The notes beneath the pieces are model-generated. The model saw only the letters and a program-made list of their open reading frames with translations. It did not search any database and was not told the DNA's origin. Both the position numbers and the translations under genes were made by a program. From the NCBI GenBank assembly GCA_959347315.1, contig OY365807.1, positions 15,317,374 to 15,381,373 on the forward strand: DNA of 64,000 nucleotides, written 5' to 3'. This DNA is from Bimastos eiseni. Lineage: Eukaryota > Annelida > Clitellata > Crassiclitellata > Lumbricidae. Shown here piece after piece: positions 46,792-59,930 of the stretch; position 1 is the stretch's first letter, and every line of letters begins with the position of its first letter.

Positions 46792-48297
46792 GGGCACGGG
46801 TAAAATGCTGATTTGCTGATCGGGGTAGGTAAAATGCTGATCGGAAATTGCTGATTGGTCATGCTGATTGGTGGGTAAAATGCTGATTCGCTGATTGCTG
46901 ATTTTCCTTTTTATAAACAACAATATGAAGAAACTTTTGAACAACTTTTATTTGCACATATCAAATCTGAAGGAACTATTGAACAACTTTCATTTACACA
47001 TATCATGAATGTAGGCCTATATATTGTTTTCTGTTAACACTACTAAACATCAACAATATACAGAAATTCATGAGCAATTTTTACTTGCACACTTCACAAA
47101 TGTATGTGGGCGTTTGGTTATGGTGTCAGTTACACCGATTGCCATTCTTGCTGCACCACTGTGATAGTAATGGGACTTTGCTGGATACGAACAAGTGGTT
47201 GTTGGAAAGAGTCTGTTCCTGAGTGCCCATGATGGTAAAGACAGAGAGTTGTGGATTTAGTGTGAGTTTGTTTGCTTGGATGATCCTGGATGCTCTAGAG
47301 GTGTCTTCATGCAAACATAGCCAAAGTTTATTCTTATATAATCTAATATTTGGCTGGTGTTGAATATGTTGGGAGAAGATTCCGTAAATGGGATCCAGTA
47401 CATTGAATGGACAACAATCGAGTATTTGTGTGTGGATAAGAAGTGTCATAAGTTGTCGAGTTTGATTAAAAGAATCATGCTTAAATGGGAGCTAGGCTAA
47501 TAAAAAGAATTATGTTATGGGTAATTTACTACGCTAAATTAGGGTTTTACCTGGAAATACATTCTGTCGCATAGATCATTGCCACATTTTCTTACTTTGC
47601 TGATCCACAGTAACCCAAACAATATTTATAAACTTTTCAGTCATCCTTCTCAACATCTTCTCACCATGAATAAGGAATAATTGGTCCACTTGTCGGTCGA
47701 TTCTCAATTGCATTTACTGCTTGAGTAGTAAATGACTCATAGATATCACTCATGTTTTCACTATATTCAATTGAAATGTATCCTAACTTTCCAAATTTCT
47801 ACATTTCATTGGGTAGGGTTATATATATAGGTTATAATGTCTAGGGTCAGTCAACTATTTCTGATTGACTTTACTGATAAACAGTGCTGTCTGTTGATGT
47901 TAATGCTTTATGAACTAAGTCTGTTATTATTATTATTTAAACCAATATTGAAAACAACAAAGTTCTGACAAACTTTGACTAATAGATTAGTAGCCCTATG
48001 ATGATCAATGCTTCATAAACAGTGCTATTGATTTTGACTATATTGAAGACAACAAAGTTCTAATTAACTGTCATTAAATAATGCAATTAGTGCATTGATC
48101 AATGCTTCATGAACTATGTTTGTTGTTATTTAAACCAATAAGGCTTACAGGCTTCATAAACACTGTTAATTTTGCAAATCAGCATTTTACCAATCAGCAG
48201 TGTATCATTCACCTTGCTGATTGTGTGCTTGGTAAAATGTTGACCAATCAGCAAGTTCCGATTAGCATTTTCAGCAAATCAGCATTTTACCCGCGCC
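46792..48297. mobile_element. 1.5-kb TIR element with iterated GCTGAT word
   Basis: The ends are inverted copies of GGGTAAAATGCTGATTTGCTGA. Sub-terminal regions of about 110 bases on each side repeat GCTGAT and GGTAAAATG in mirror order. CCTATGTAC (46783-46791) and CCTATGCAC (48298-48306) flank it, a possible 9-bp target duplication; because CCTA can also pair with the ends, the exact border is uncertain. The 1.2-kb interior has no transposase motif and includes a duplicated GAACAACTTT-CATTT segment and a fragment of the CCCCGAAA repeat. Confidence 0.75.
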
Positions 48298-48673
48298 CCT
48301 ATGCACAAGCATAACATTCGGCGCATGCTCACTGTTAAAATACCTAGAATCGTTGTTAGGGTAGGGTCAGGTTAAGCATCATGAAATAGTTAGTGTCAGA
48401 TTATGCGTTGTGAGGGTCTGTTAGGGTTAGGACTAGTGTCGCTTTCAGATATGCAGATAATATGCTTTCACGACGCATGATAATATGAATAATAATAATG
48501 TAGCTGTTTACAATATGTGTTAGTTGTCATTTTTAGGGCTCTGTTCTAAGCTGAATATGATAATGATTCTATTGTGTTTATTTAACATTGCTTACTAATA
48601 GTTCTCATGTTTTGAAATAGGTCTACTGACTATGACATAACTTTTTTGTTGATATTATTCTTTGTATGATCAG

Positions 48674-48799
48674 GTTCGCAGTTATTGGTCATATTGGAGG
48701 TCGCACGTTGAACTGTAAGAAGATGCATCCAACACCTTGTGACAAACAACCTGACATTGCACTTCAATGTCTGTGGTCACCATGGCACATGACGTTTCG
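48674..48799 (+). other. possible non-coding exon
   Basis: A 126-base segment lies between a TTTGTATGATCAG acceptor and a TTTCG|GTACAT donor, and differs from its surroundings by lower AT content. It contains no sustained frame. It could be a 5' untranslated or lncRNA exon joined to 45662-45752. There is no independent support. Confidence 0.2.
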
Positions 48800-49707
48800 G
48801 TACATCAAAGCTTTTTATTGTCTTGAATGATATTTTTATTTTATTATGCTACATTTAGAACTATGTGAATGACCTTCAGTTTGCATAGAGGATGAATCTA
48901 AAGCGGCAGAGTTCGACTGCAACATAAATGAGAATTTCACTTCTACATCCAAACACATAAAAAAATCAGTGGGTGGATACCTTTGCACAGTCTTGACCTT
49001 GGGCACATGCACGCTGTTAAAGCACCTTATTTTTCAACAGAGTCGGTTAGGGTCAGGTTATGCATCATGAGAATTTGGTTAGTGCAGTTTTAGACGAATG
49101 TAATTTAGATGTAATTTTCTTACTATTAAATTTATAGAGCATTGTTAATGGTATAATAGGTGCTTTAGTGCTAATCTTGATAACTAGGCTGCATGACGAG
49201 TTCTAACTTCAGAATCCTCTTATGAAGCAGAAATGAAAAATTGTCAGGAGAGGGAAAAGACGATTTTTGCAAAAAATGTGCTACTTTGTCATAGAGTGAA
49301 ATTGCCAGATTGTTTATTTTGATTTAACAAGTGAAACTGTCATTGTATGTTATGCAGCAACATAGTGCAAGTAACTGAAAAGATGACCGAAAGTCATGTA
49401 ATACATCTGTGCAGTAGAATGTTTTGATGATAAACAACATATACCTCGTATGTGCACAAACAGGAGCATTCCAAAGGTAGAAAAAGTGTTAGCAACAAGC
49501 TTGTTCATGTTTTATACAAAGTGAATTTGCCAGAGTGCATATTTTAACAGCAAACAATACTTTTGCAGCAGATTAGTGCAAGGAATTACGATTTTGCTTA
49601 ACTATGACACTTGGTACATAAGGCTAACAGATGGATTAGTTTGGATGGAAACACTTATATTTTATCTAATTAATTTTGAAGGCTAATGCCTACAGTCAAA
49701 ATAAACT

Positions 49708-49891
49708 AGGATTCAATGCTTTCTCGGTTGTGGGCCCTTCAACATATAACGAACTCCCACTTGAGCTCAGCTCTTTGCTTGTGGCCCATCTGTCAAGTCC
49801 CTCGTTTCTTTGTTTTTAGTCGTGACTGGGCTGGGAATGCTTCTGATTTGGGTCTTGAAAGGACGCTATATAAATGCTCAGAATGAATGAA
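49708..49891 (+). mobile_element. LINE 3' end fragment
   Basis: The + strand reads NAFSVVGPSTYNELPLEL. It ends with GGGTCTTGAAAGGACGCTAT and an AATGAATGAAAG tail, the same 3' terminal layout as at 24280-24340 (CCTTGAAGGGGCGCTATATAAAT, split here as CCTTGAAGGGGCG and CTATATAAAT). Confidence 0.8.
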
Positions 49892-50519
49892 AGAAGGCGC
49901 TGCAGTGTATTATAAGTTGGTTTCTAATCGAAACTGTGATTCATTTAGTTGACCAATCACCTCTAACTTCGCCTCTAACTGGTACCCTTTGACAATCAGT
50001 GCAAGAAATGTTAAAAAAGTATGTATTAGTATTATCCATTCAACAAGTCATTCTGTGTAAACTCTTTTTTGATGCTGCATTGAACATGCTGGAAGCAACA
50101 TGTCGTAGCAAAACAATCCTTATCTTTCTTTAGGAACTATTGAATGGCACATATAAAGCAAATGTGCAAGCTTGGCACGATTAATTGGTATGAATGGAAC
50201 ACTGATTTAGTAATTCTGTCGGTCTAAATTCGGGTAGCCAGAGGTTTGCAAGTTGCAACCACTGTTCCATGAGTCAGTGTGTACTCCATCCTATGTTTAA
50301 CATAAGTTACCATGGCATCTCCAGAAGTTTTTCCTGGACACATATAATTTGAGAAGTACATTAGAGGTTTTCCAAAATGGATTACAGGAAATACCCCTGA
50401 GCTCAACCAAGCGTTTTCAGACATTGAATGTAAAGTATTGATGCAGGTTATATTTAGCCTACTAAGGAAAATGTGGAACAACAGGTGGAAGGGTTAATAA
50501 CTGACTAAATCCAGGAATA

Positions 50520-51060
50520 GATGAACTACATTCTAAATTCTTACATGAAGTCAGAGAAAAAATTGGAGCAGTATTAGCACATATATTCAATTAATCTGGA
50601 GAGGAGTCGCAGAATGGAGAGATACTGTCATAGTTTCATTGTTCAAAGAGGTAAACAGAGATGCACCATGTCACTTTAACCAGTATTGTGTGTAAGGTCA
50701 TGGAGAAAATTGTTGAGGATAATATAGTGGAGCATTTGAATGAGCATAATATTATTTTGGGCCGTGAACACGGATCTACACAGACTGTGCTATAGAGATA
50801 AGATGAAAAGGTGTGGACTAACAGCGTTGGAGGTTGAGAGGTGCCGAGGATACTCGATTTCCACCAAGAAAGGCAACTCGGTAGCATAATGTATAAATTA
50901 TTGGGCACATAGGATAAGTAATTAGGTATATTGATTATTTAAGAAAATGAAAGGAACAATATAGGCAGAAATTCTTCAGCGCAAGAGTTGTCGAATTGTA
51001 GAATGGATTGGATGATAATGGTGTCTCGATGTGCATTATCACAGCCTTTAAGAGGAACAA
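50520..51060 (+). mobile_element. decayed LINE reverse transcriptase
   Basis: In shifting + strand frames the segment reads LHSKFLHEVREKIGAVL, TSIVCKVMEKIVEDNIVE, HLNEHNIILGREHGST and finally FFSARVVELWNGLDD. These are the ordered core and tail motifs of a CR1- or Jockey-like polymerase (FRPISLTSIVCKVME ... QHGFRKGRS ... FFSxRVVxLWNSLP). The middle of the protein, including the catalytic box, is deleted. Confidence 0.75.
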
Positions 51061-51629
51061 ACTTGGGCTGTTAAGCATGTTCCAGGTCAATTTGCAGTGG
51101 TTCTAAAACAGAACAGCTGTCTTCTGAACCCCTTGTTATGTGATGTTATTCTCCAGAGAATGTAAATTGTATGGCTTGGCATGTCTAACAATATTACAGA
51201 TAATAGTCTTTCATTCCATTGTTGATTAGACTTCAAAATGTCGATCCATTTACGTTTCATGATGCTTTACATGTGCTACAGCAATATCTTCTAACCATGA
51301 TGCATCCAATTTTATTTGGAAATGCTTTCACATTCTTCTCTGTAAATTTATTTTTGTGATGCATCCTCTTCAATTGGTAAATATTGTGTTTCCATGGTCT
51401 GTGTGGCCTTTTTTGTTTAGTTTCTGTTACTATATACTCGGTTGGTGAGAATATGCCTTGCTGTATGCATTATTTGCATATTTGACAACCTCAGAGCCAT
51501 GTTCGACACCTGTTGCTCTCTGACAATGGGCTGAAGGGGACCATTGTCCTCGATGACTGACCCAACTGGGACATTCTTCACATTGATTGCTTCAGTTGCA
51601 GTTTTTGCCTAATGAATTCCGCTTCTTCG

Positions 51630-51960
51630 TTCATCGGCTTCTACTTCGGTGACCATATACCTTTGCCTTCATTATTCTCTTGATACCACTGCCCTCAATA
51701 GCCCGCTCCACAAGACCATACCACCTCAATCTGCCCTCTCGTATCTTGTCCGATATGCACACCACTCGCAGTGATTTCCTGATATCATTTCTTTTCCTAT
51801 CCATTAGTGATATCCCCAGTATGCATTGTTGCATTCTCATTTCAGTTCTTTCCTCCTTTTAGTGTCCACACCTCTGCCCGATACATCAACACAGGTACAA
51901 TCATTGTCTCAACCTAAACCAGAGGCTTGTACACACATGTCCGTGGAAGTAGACTTCTTC
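51630..51960 (-). mobile_element. LINE reverse-transcriptase C-terminal fragment, second family
   Basis: The minus strand reads ISLMDRKRNDIRKSLRVV, then VCISDKIREGRLRWYGLVER, a well-known tail of endonuclease-reverse transcriptases of the RTE-like type (SDKIRExRLRWYGHVxR). Upstream, VVETMIVPVLMYRAEVW fits the VRPVLLYGAETW motif. This family differs from the SVVGPSLWN-type copies. Confidence 0.75.
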
Positions 51961-54900
51961 CAATAATTCCTTGGGGGGATAATAGTCAGTGATCTTGGAG
52001 GGGAATAATTTAATTAATTGTTTTATTTGTTTATTATTAATTAAATAATTTATTTAACTAATACAATTAATTTACAAGAAAGGCCTTTTTTCACGAGAAC
52101 AATTACTTGATGGAATCGAACATGCACATTACACCGGTAAGAAGATGGTAATGAACTTTCTAAACCCATCATATGTAGGCCTACAGCAACTTCTGTCGGT
52201 CATGAAGGTCTTGATAATAGAGCAATTTTTTGGTCACATAAGGCAGAAGAGGTGTTTTATTATTGCGGATGGCACGTACGACAGCAGCAAGAAAGAAGCA
52301 GCGGTGTTGCTAGGTCACTCCAGGGGTGTCAATCCCTCTGAGTGATATAGGCAAAACCCCGTCCCAAGAGCCAAGAAGACGCGATATTCCATATGACGCA
52401 GAATATGTCCCACCCCCTACCTCCCTACATAAAATTGAAGGCGTTTTCTTCTAAACCCCCCTTTTCAGGACGCTCTTGGGTCACTACGTAGAAATGGACG
52501 ACTACGGCCTTCCGTAACCAGCTCGAGCAACTTGTCAATGTCTCTTGTGTTGGAAACTGTTCAGGAGCCTGGCTTTGTGAATTGATTCTTGATGCATTGA
52601 CAGAAACAACCACAAACATTGATTGGGTAGCTGGACAAGGTTAGATGGAGCTGGGAACATAACATAACAAGGGTTTAAGGTGGTTCAATATGACCTTTGA
52701 TGACTAATAGCCCTATTTTCCAAGTTCCCTCTTAATTGCTGTTATAGTGTCCACTGAGACAGTAGGCTACTATCATCTAAACCACTCCACAAATCTACAA
52801 CTCTTCGATGAATTATTATAAAGGGTTAAGGACTAAGATACAAGATTTAAATTCTAAAGCTTAATTCATAAATTTTGATGGTCATCGGCGTCGCTTCAAC
52901 CTTGTCATGCAATCAACAGTTTCGAGTTGTACTGAAATAAAGAATGGCCTCGGACTGTTGGAAGAACTCTTTAGGTTTCCTGCAGGCACATGAAAAATTA
53001 ATGCTATCTATTTGAACGCCCAGAACAATGGAAAGCAATATCGTCAACTGAAGTAGGTTGCCTATACAAGCTGGAATAGTAGAATAGTAGCTTGCAGTTA
53101 ATGCGACCATCCAAAGATTCTGTGTAGTAGCCCACTATCCATGGGATTCCAGCCTCGAAGCCCTCTCTTCGTATAAGGGTTAATACTCAGCGTCAGTTTC
53201 TGGAGCGCATGACTTCTCGCAACACCTCAAAAATGTCAGATTCATTATTAGGCCTACTTTGTTTTCCCTCAACTGCAAGGCATCAGTATTCTGTAGATCT
53301 CTGTAGATCTGGCAATAGCAGCAAAGTTGACGTCAAACTGTAGGGCAAAATTTGAAGCAATGCCCCAAGATAGCAACGTCCACGTCACGTGGCAGCTTTT
53401 ACTGTAGAAATCTACTTCATTTGTGAATGACCATCTCATTGATGTACACATTGACGAAAGAAGACAGAAATTATGATGACGTGCATGCTGGATGCCATTG
53501 GATGCATGGAGAGGGTTTGCAGCAACGAGACCATAGAACTGAAGAGAGAGTAGGCCTATTCAGCAAGACATGTGCGTTCTAGTACTAAATCAGCAGGCCC
53601 GAAGGCAAAGGATTGCGAAAAGTGACCAAACGAAATCTGATCATTGTCTAGATTCTAGAAAGTTGCTCAAACTAAGTGAGTTTCCAGCATTAACTGAGCT
53701 ATTATAATGATTGGCCTAAACCAAGAGGTTTAAGTTGTTTAAGTTCAACATGTTGGCATTGTAACTGGGATAATCGAAAAATGAACACTTCATGCATTCA
53801 TGTAAATTAATTAACATGTATGTTAATTAAGTAACGTTACTATGTTTTAAAGTACTTTCCAAGTGTAACAATGTTACTTACAATAGTAGTGTTACTTTCT
53901 ATTGTAAAGTATTTTGTTAAGTATTGTCAATTTTTAGACAAGGCAATGTCTGAAATTCTGAATAGTCATGAACTGCTACAAAAGTTGTTAATTATCTCTG
54001 AAATAATCTGCATTTAATCAGGAGTCCGTCATCCACTCCATGGCTTGGTGGGGTTATCTTGCTTCCATCACCTTGAGTGGGAGGGTGGGGGTGGGTAGAA
54101 GCCTCTGACCTAAACTTCACCTGCCTTATTAGCTGCCTCTTTTTTCTGGAAACCGGGAAACTTCTTTGTCCTGATGCAACGCTCGTGAATATGTTTGTAC
54201 TCTGGTGGCTTTAGAAGTTTGCAGATTGTGGTCGTTGAGCTGCCTCTAGATTTTTATCAAGAGCAATCTTTTTTTGAACTAAGATTTGTTAAGGATAGAA
54301 AAAAACACATGAGTGTCAACTTCAGAAATGAGCTCTACCCTGCTATGCATAGTTGTGTCCTGACACTTGCTATATATTTATTACAAGCATTTTTAGCTGT
54401 TTCTATGAGATAGTTATTGTTTATTGTAACATACGATTTAGCTAGGAAGCTATTTTATGCTGTTTGATAATGAACACAACTGAGATTTTATATCCTAAGT
54501 GCATCTTAAAAGAATCCACCGCTTGAGACAACGATGAAGGATGTAGAAGTAACCGTTGACAAGTGACTAACTGGTGTACGAGATCGTGGAAGCAGTCGAT
54601 TAAAGTGAAGCAATGCAAGAAACAAAGCCAGACGATGCAGCTGAAGACTGACTATTATTGATCTTATGCCTTATTTTGCTCTGTAAATTGAAATTTAATT
54701 CATTGTGAATTTGTCATTGACAGATTTTTACGTAATTGCTTTTTGAGAGCTTCATTTGGCACTTTATAGGATGTCTTCATTTTAGTCTCTTAAGATTTCA
54801 GTTTTTTTACTTTTATATCTGTGGACACTTCTGGAACTGAGAATGCGTTTCTAATTGTTCAGTTCTGATTTATTTCAATATAATGGTTAAAAATTTACAA

Positions 54901-55149
54901 TCTGCAATCTGGTCTTCATGTCCGAAACAGCAACTGCATTATTGCTTTTAGTCATAAGTTTTATTTCTGCTGAACTTAATAATTTTAATAAGCGTCGTGC
55001 TTGTGTTAATACAACTTGAGTAGTGTGAATTATGTTTGAAATTTTCAGTTACATAATATGGGTTATTCATACCGATGGCTTTTGGTTGGTCAAATTGGCA
55101 GCCTACTTGGGATGATTTTGTAGGCTGCATAGCCTTCCGTGTAGACTTA
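51961..55149. other. intergenic, no gene recognised
   Basis: Mostly AT-rich unique-looking sequence. At 52245-52330 a frame reading RCFIIADGTYDSSKK faintly recalls a DDE-transposase ADGTY motif, but nothing around it supports that. TAGGCCTA palindromes are at 52176, 53249 and 53551. I see no splice-supported coding exon. Confidence 0.4.
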
Positions 55150-56215
55150 TTTGTGGGCTGACGAATTGGGACTAAGATGGAGCTCTTAGCCAAATTGACA
55201 TTGACCCAGATGGGCTTCCCACTTTGGGCCCATATTGAAAGCTCATATAGGTTCCACACATGGAGCCCATCTAGAGCCCACATGGGCTTATTTGTGGGCT
55301 GCCAACTTTGGGCCAAGGTAGAACCCGTGGCCAAATTGACATCGAGCCCAGATGGGCTGCCAACATGGGGCCAATATTGGAAGCCCATATGGGCTTCCCA
55401 CCTGGGGCCAACCTTTAGCCCACTTAGGCCCATTTGTGGCTTGCCCACTTTGGACCTATGTTAAGCCTGCGGCCAAATTGACATCGAGCCCAGTTGGGCT
55501 ACCCACATGGGGCCCATATTGGAAGTCCATATGACCTTCCCACGTGAGGCCCATCTTGTGCTCATGTGGGCTTATTTGTAGGCTGCACACTTGAGACCTA
55601 TGTGGAACCCGCGGCCAAATTGACAACGAGCCCAGATGGGCTGCCCGCGTGGGGCTCACATTGGAAGCCCATTTTGAGCCTACGTAGGCTCATTTGTGGG
55701 CGCCCCACTTGGGACCTAAGTGGAGCCCGCGGCCAAATTGACATCGAGTCCAGATGGGCTGCCAACGTGGGGCCCATATTGGAAGCCCATATGGGCTTCC
55801 CACGTGGGGCGCATCTTAAGCCCACGTAGGCTGCCCTATTAGCCACGTTGGAAGCCATTTGGGCTTCCAACATGGGGCCCGTCTTAAGCCCACGTAGGCT
55901 CTTGTGGGCTGCCCACTTGGGACCTAAGTGGAGCCCGCGGCCAAATTGATATCGACCCCAGATGGGCTGCCCACGTGGGGCCCATCTTGAGCCCACGTAG
56001 GCTGTCCTATTAGCCACGTTGGAAGCCATTTGGGCTTCCAACGTGGGGTCCATCTTGAGCCTACGTAGGCTCTTTTATGGGCTGCCTACTTGGGACCTAA
56101 GTGGAGCCCGCGGCCAAATTGACATCGCCCCAGATGCGCCGCCCATGTGGGCCCCACAAAGTTGCCCACATGGGACCCCGATTGGTAGCACTTGGGCATG
56201 TTGGCTGGGTATCGG
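55150..56215. repeat. tandem array 2, ~142-bp units rich in GGGCTGCCCA
   Basis: Seven units marked by GGCCAAATTGACATCGA, with CAAATTGA at 55191, 55332, 55474, 55616, 55734, 55942 and 56115 (spacings 141, 142, 142, 118, 208, 173). Units carry TGGGCTGCC, GGGGCCCATATTGGAAGCCC and GCCCACGTAGGCT words. The right border, TGGGCATGTTGGCTGGG (56193-56209), is the complement of the left border of array 1 at one mismatch. Frames across it are repeat artefacts. Confidence 0.9.
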
Positions 56216-56804
56216 CTAAAACCCTTTTGAGAGTCCTCAACTACAGATATAGAGCCTATAGAGGTACAGGGACTCCTGTAACTACAGTTGCAAACGATAG
56301 CTGGTCGACTGAGGGATTGCAGGAGCTATGAATCAAGTTGTCCCCCAGATGGTCGCGTTTGCCGTTGTCATGAAACAGGGTTTATTTGGAGACCCACACG
56401 CGGATTACTCTTCTATATTTAAATACGATTTGTAGAATTACTCAAACAGTTCTTGGATTCCGAAGAACTTAGTTTAAGAATGACAACAGGTGGTTGGAGT
56501 CTGGTCAATAAGGAAGAGACAACAGGACAGATGGACAGAGGAGCAAACAGTTGCAGGCTGACATGAAGAGTTTCGTTGATGGCTATAGTATCAGGCAGAT
56601 ACTATTTTAGTCATCAGGATAATATAGGCCAGACTGTTGATCCTTTATTGCATAATGCATAGTCAGAGAGATAATTACGTCTTTCAAGTACTGTAAACGA
56701 GAATGGGTCATTATTCAAGTTCGACAGACATCCGTAATAAAGAAAGACAATCGCAATGACATAAGACAATATGCACCTCAAGAATGGAACAACTCAAAGA
56801 CAGT

Positions 56805-56835
<31 letters not shown>

Positions 56836-56839
56836 TATA
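56216..56839. other. intergenic, nothing recognised
   Basis: No gene, RNA or repeat family was identified apart from a TATATA run at 56806-56835. Confidence 0.4.
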
Positions 56840-57050
56840 TTCTAGAGTGCTTTACATAACAGTTCACTGTCAGCACAAACGTAGAAATAACTAATGCTCG
56901 GCGTTACGTAGAAAGTGCAAAATGTTGACTGTCTTTTGAAAGCAGAAAAGATTTCTACTTTCTGATTGGATGCAGGGAGACTGTTCCAGGCATGTGGGCC
57001 AGCGACCCGAAAAGCCCGATCGCCAATTTTTTTCTTCGCTTTTTCCAAGA
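56840..57050 (-). mobile_element. LINE 3' end fragment
   Basis: The minus strand reads IGDRAFRVAGPHAWNSLPAS and then VEIFSAFKRQ, matching the RAFRVAGPxAWNSLP tail of non-LTR reverse transcriptases. Truncated on both sides. Confidence 0.75.
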
Positions 57051-57539
57051 AAACATCAAATGACATATATGCATGCATACATTGCATAGTCACATGTACA
57101 TAGGGTACATGCAGAGCGTATATACATGTACAAATGTATGCACAGTTGCACACGCATACACAGTGTATAATTTAGATATATATATATGAACATGCATTTC
57201 CTCTCCATATAGACCTACATATGAGCCAAATAGGCCAGATATGTGTAAAAACATGAAATAAGCCTAGATGTGTATTGTAGTATACATAATGGATGGATGT
57301 TTATTACTGTGTAAGCGGGGATGTGATGCACTGATGCTGTAGCGGAGGAGATTAGGTGAAATCAAATGGTCATTTCCGCCTGATTTACCACTTCCAATGG
57401 ATTGACTTGTTTTCCAAACTGGATAGGATTCCACGGTGCATGGAAAAGGACAACGATTGGACGATGGATTTTATGCTCTACGCTCTGCATATACCCTATG
57501 CGCAGGAAGCAACGAATAGGATGGATGACTTTCATAATA

Positions 57540-58080
57540 GGTCTGACTGTCTGTCTGTATACATGTATGCCTGTGTACATGTGCGTACCTATGTAAGTAA
57601 GTACGCACGTATGCATGTATGTACGCATGCATGGATGAATGCATGTACGCGCGTATACAAACATATATGTATGTATGTATGTACGCATGCTTGTATGTAT
57701 GTATGCACGCATGTATGTGTGTATGTTTGTATGTATGCATGTATGTATATATGTATGTATGCACACATGTATGTACATGTATGTATGTATGTATGCATGC
57801 ATGTTTGTATGTATGCATGTATGCACACATGTATGTATGTATGTATGTATGCGTTCATGTATGTGTGTATGTATGTATGTATGTATGCATGTATGTATGC
57901 ACGCATATATGTATGCATGTTTGTATGTATGTATGCAAGTGTACACGATGTACGCATGTGCATGGTACATGTATGGTGTATGCATCTAAGTGTTCTTGTA
58001 AGTAGTGTATGCATGATATAGGCCTACATGTATGTATATAAGCATGATGTTTGTATGTATTTATGTTCGTGTGTGTATAT
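57540..58080. repeat. degenerate (ATGT)n/(ATGC)n array
   Basis: About 0.5 kb of ATGT units with frequent GC transitions (GTATGCATGC, GCACGCATG). Because TGTATG units contain no stop codon in several frames, open frames of 120-220 codons appear on both strands (Met-Tyr-Val-Cys and His-Thr-Tyr-Ile repeats). They are not genes. Confidence 0.95.
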
Positions 58081-59930
58081 TATAATAATGATGCATAATT
58101 CGCATATGTGAATGTATGTATAATTATTGTATATTATTAGTGATCATTGTTATTTGTATTATTGTTGTTACTATTTGGCATTTTGGCATTTAAATCTTTG
58201 TTTAATACATTAAAGAGTCATCTGCTGGTAGGTGGCGCTCCAAGTCTAGTTCCCTACTAGCTCCAAGCGTGCCGATGAGAATCAAAGAGCACATCATAAT
58301 AATTATTATATAATCATCCTTGACTATTTCGTTATCAAACTGACAGATCGCTGCCAGGTACAAAACAATCCAAAATATGAATTGCCGATAGCAATGTGTC
58401 CGCCAAAGCCGGCTACTCTTCGATCCAGTGGCGGCTCTAGGTTTTTCCATCAGGGAGGCCAAGGGGGCTGAGGTCCCGGGAGGGAGGGCAATTGTAGACC
58501 CGAATTTGTCGAAACTGAGAGTGCTAGGTATAGCTCCACACTGAGTGACATCGATCAGATACATGTATTTGCATTATAGAGCAACATGAATTCCTCACAT
58601 CTATAAACTAGATTTACAAGTAAAGCATTAACTATGCACTTAATGAAAAGCAAGTTTACGATTGTCATGTCAAAATTCAAATTGATCCACAAAGGCACCT
58701 GTGGTAATGGACTCTGCACGAACAGATTCAATCGACAACATTGTCAGACTACTTAAACGAATATCAGACATATAGAGCTTTGTAGATATGTTTTAATTAT
58801 TTTCAGAGCAGAAAAGCTTTTCCGACAGGCTGTTGATGTTACTGATAAAACAATGGCTCTGTTCGAAATTCTGTACATTTCATGAACATCAAGTTTGTGT
58901 GGTTCCAGGCAGAAGCCAGAACTATTGTGGTCATATTAGTTGCACATAAACTTTAATGCATTAGCAGCCCAATTTGGGGAATTTCATGGTTGAGGTCTTC
59001 AACATCACTGTCATACAAAAGTACAAATGACACAACGTTATCATTATAATTATTTAAAGACAGACAATGTTTTGACATAAATGCCTGTCATAGCAATGAG
59101 TGAGTGGTCAGAGAATCATCTATCTATAGTTCAGAAATGTGCTACCTAAATGTGACCTGTGTGTTCATTTGAGAACGTTGTTCCGCAGTTTCATTAACTG
59201 CTGAGCTAGAAAAACGGATAGGCATTAAGCGGACAGTCGGACACGTTGTTTAGTTAATGCTGCGTAAATTTTACATTTCTTACTTTCCTCTTCTGCCTTT
59301 ACAAAAGACCTCTGTTTCATTTCTATTTTCTTTTAAAGAGGCCGTTTTATATCTGACAACGTTGGCAGCTGCAGATAAGGCAACATTTGAGGATTGGAGT
59401 TAAATTGATACAGTATGTACACATAATGTCTGGTAATGATAACAAGCATCTAGCTTCAAGCCTTCAACTGCTCTTTCAACATGTTGCCAAATTTGTCCCA
59501 TCAACATTCTCTAGCTAGCATATCATACCAATGCATCTAAATGATCACTGATGTTACGACAAGCAACAATACGGCAAGTCCATCTAGTATCACTGATTTG
59601 CTGGAATTACCTCGCCGAATTCATTGGATGTAACTCACTATTTGCTTCAACCCATTTCTTATGCACAAGAGAACTTGAAGCAAAAACGTATAACCTTTCA
59701 ATTATAAGTAATGCAAAAATCTCTAGCTTCTGGAATAGATTCATTAACTGAAATTACATTCAATTGAAGTGAGTGGCAATGGAAATAACTGGCCAGTCAG
59801 TACCCTCCAGCTGCCTTCCAACTGCTGGACACTCTTATTAACACTGCTCATTACACTTACACCATCATATTAACCTTGACCAACTAAACCTGAACCTATG
59901 TTGCCCCAAACGACTTAAGATCATCTATAA
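58081..59930. other. intergenic, no gene recognised
   Basis: A segment starting CAGTGGCGGCTCTAGG at 58431 followed by GGAGGCCAAGGGGGC looks like the end of a hAT-type MITE; I could not find its partner end. The remaining sequence is AT-rich without recognisable coding similarity. Confidence 0.4.

Noticed and set aside
52145..52345. Frame with ADGTY motif as a DDE transposase
   Set aside because: The resemblance is limited to a few residues and nothing flanking it fits a transposase.
57356..58021. Long open frames on both strands (up to 221 codons) with Met-Tyr-Val-Cys or His-Thr-Tyr-Ile repeats
   Set aside because: They are produced by the ATGT/ATGC microsatellite, which lacks stop codons in several frames on both strands.
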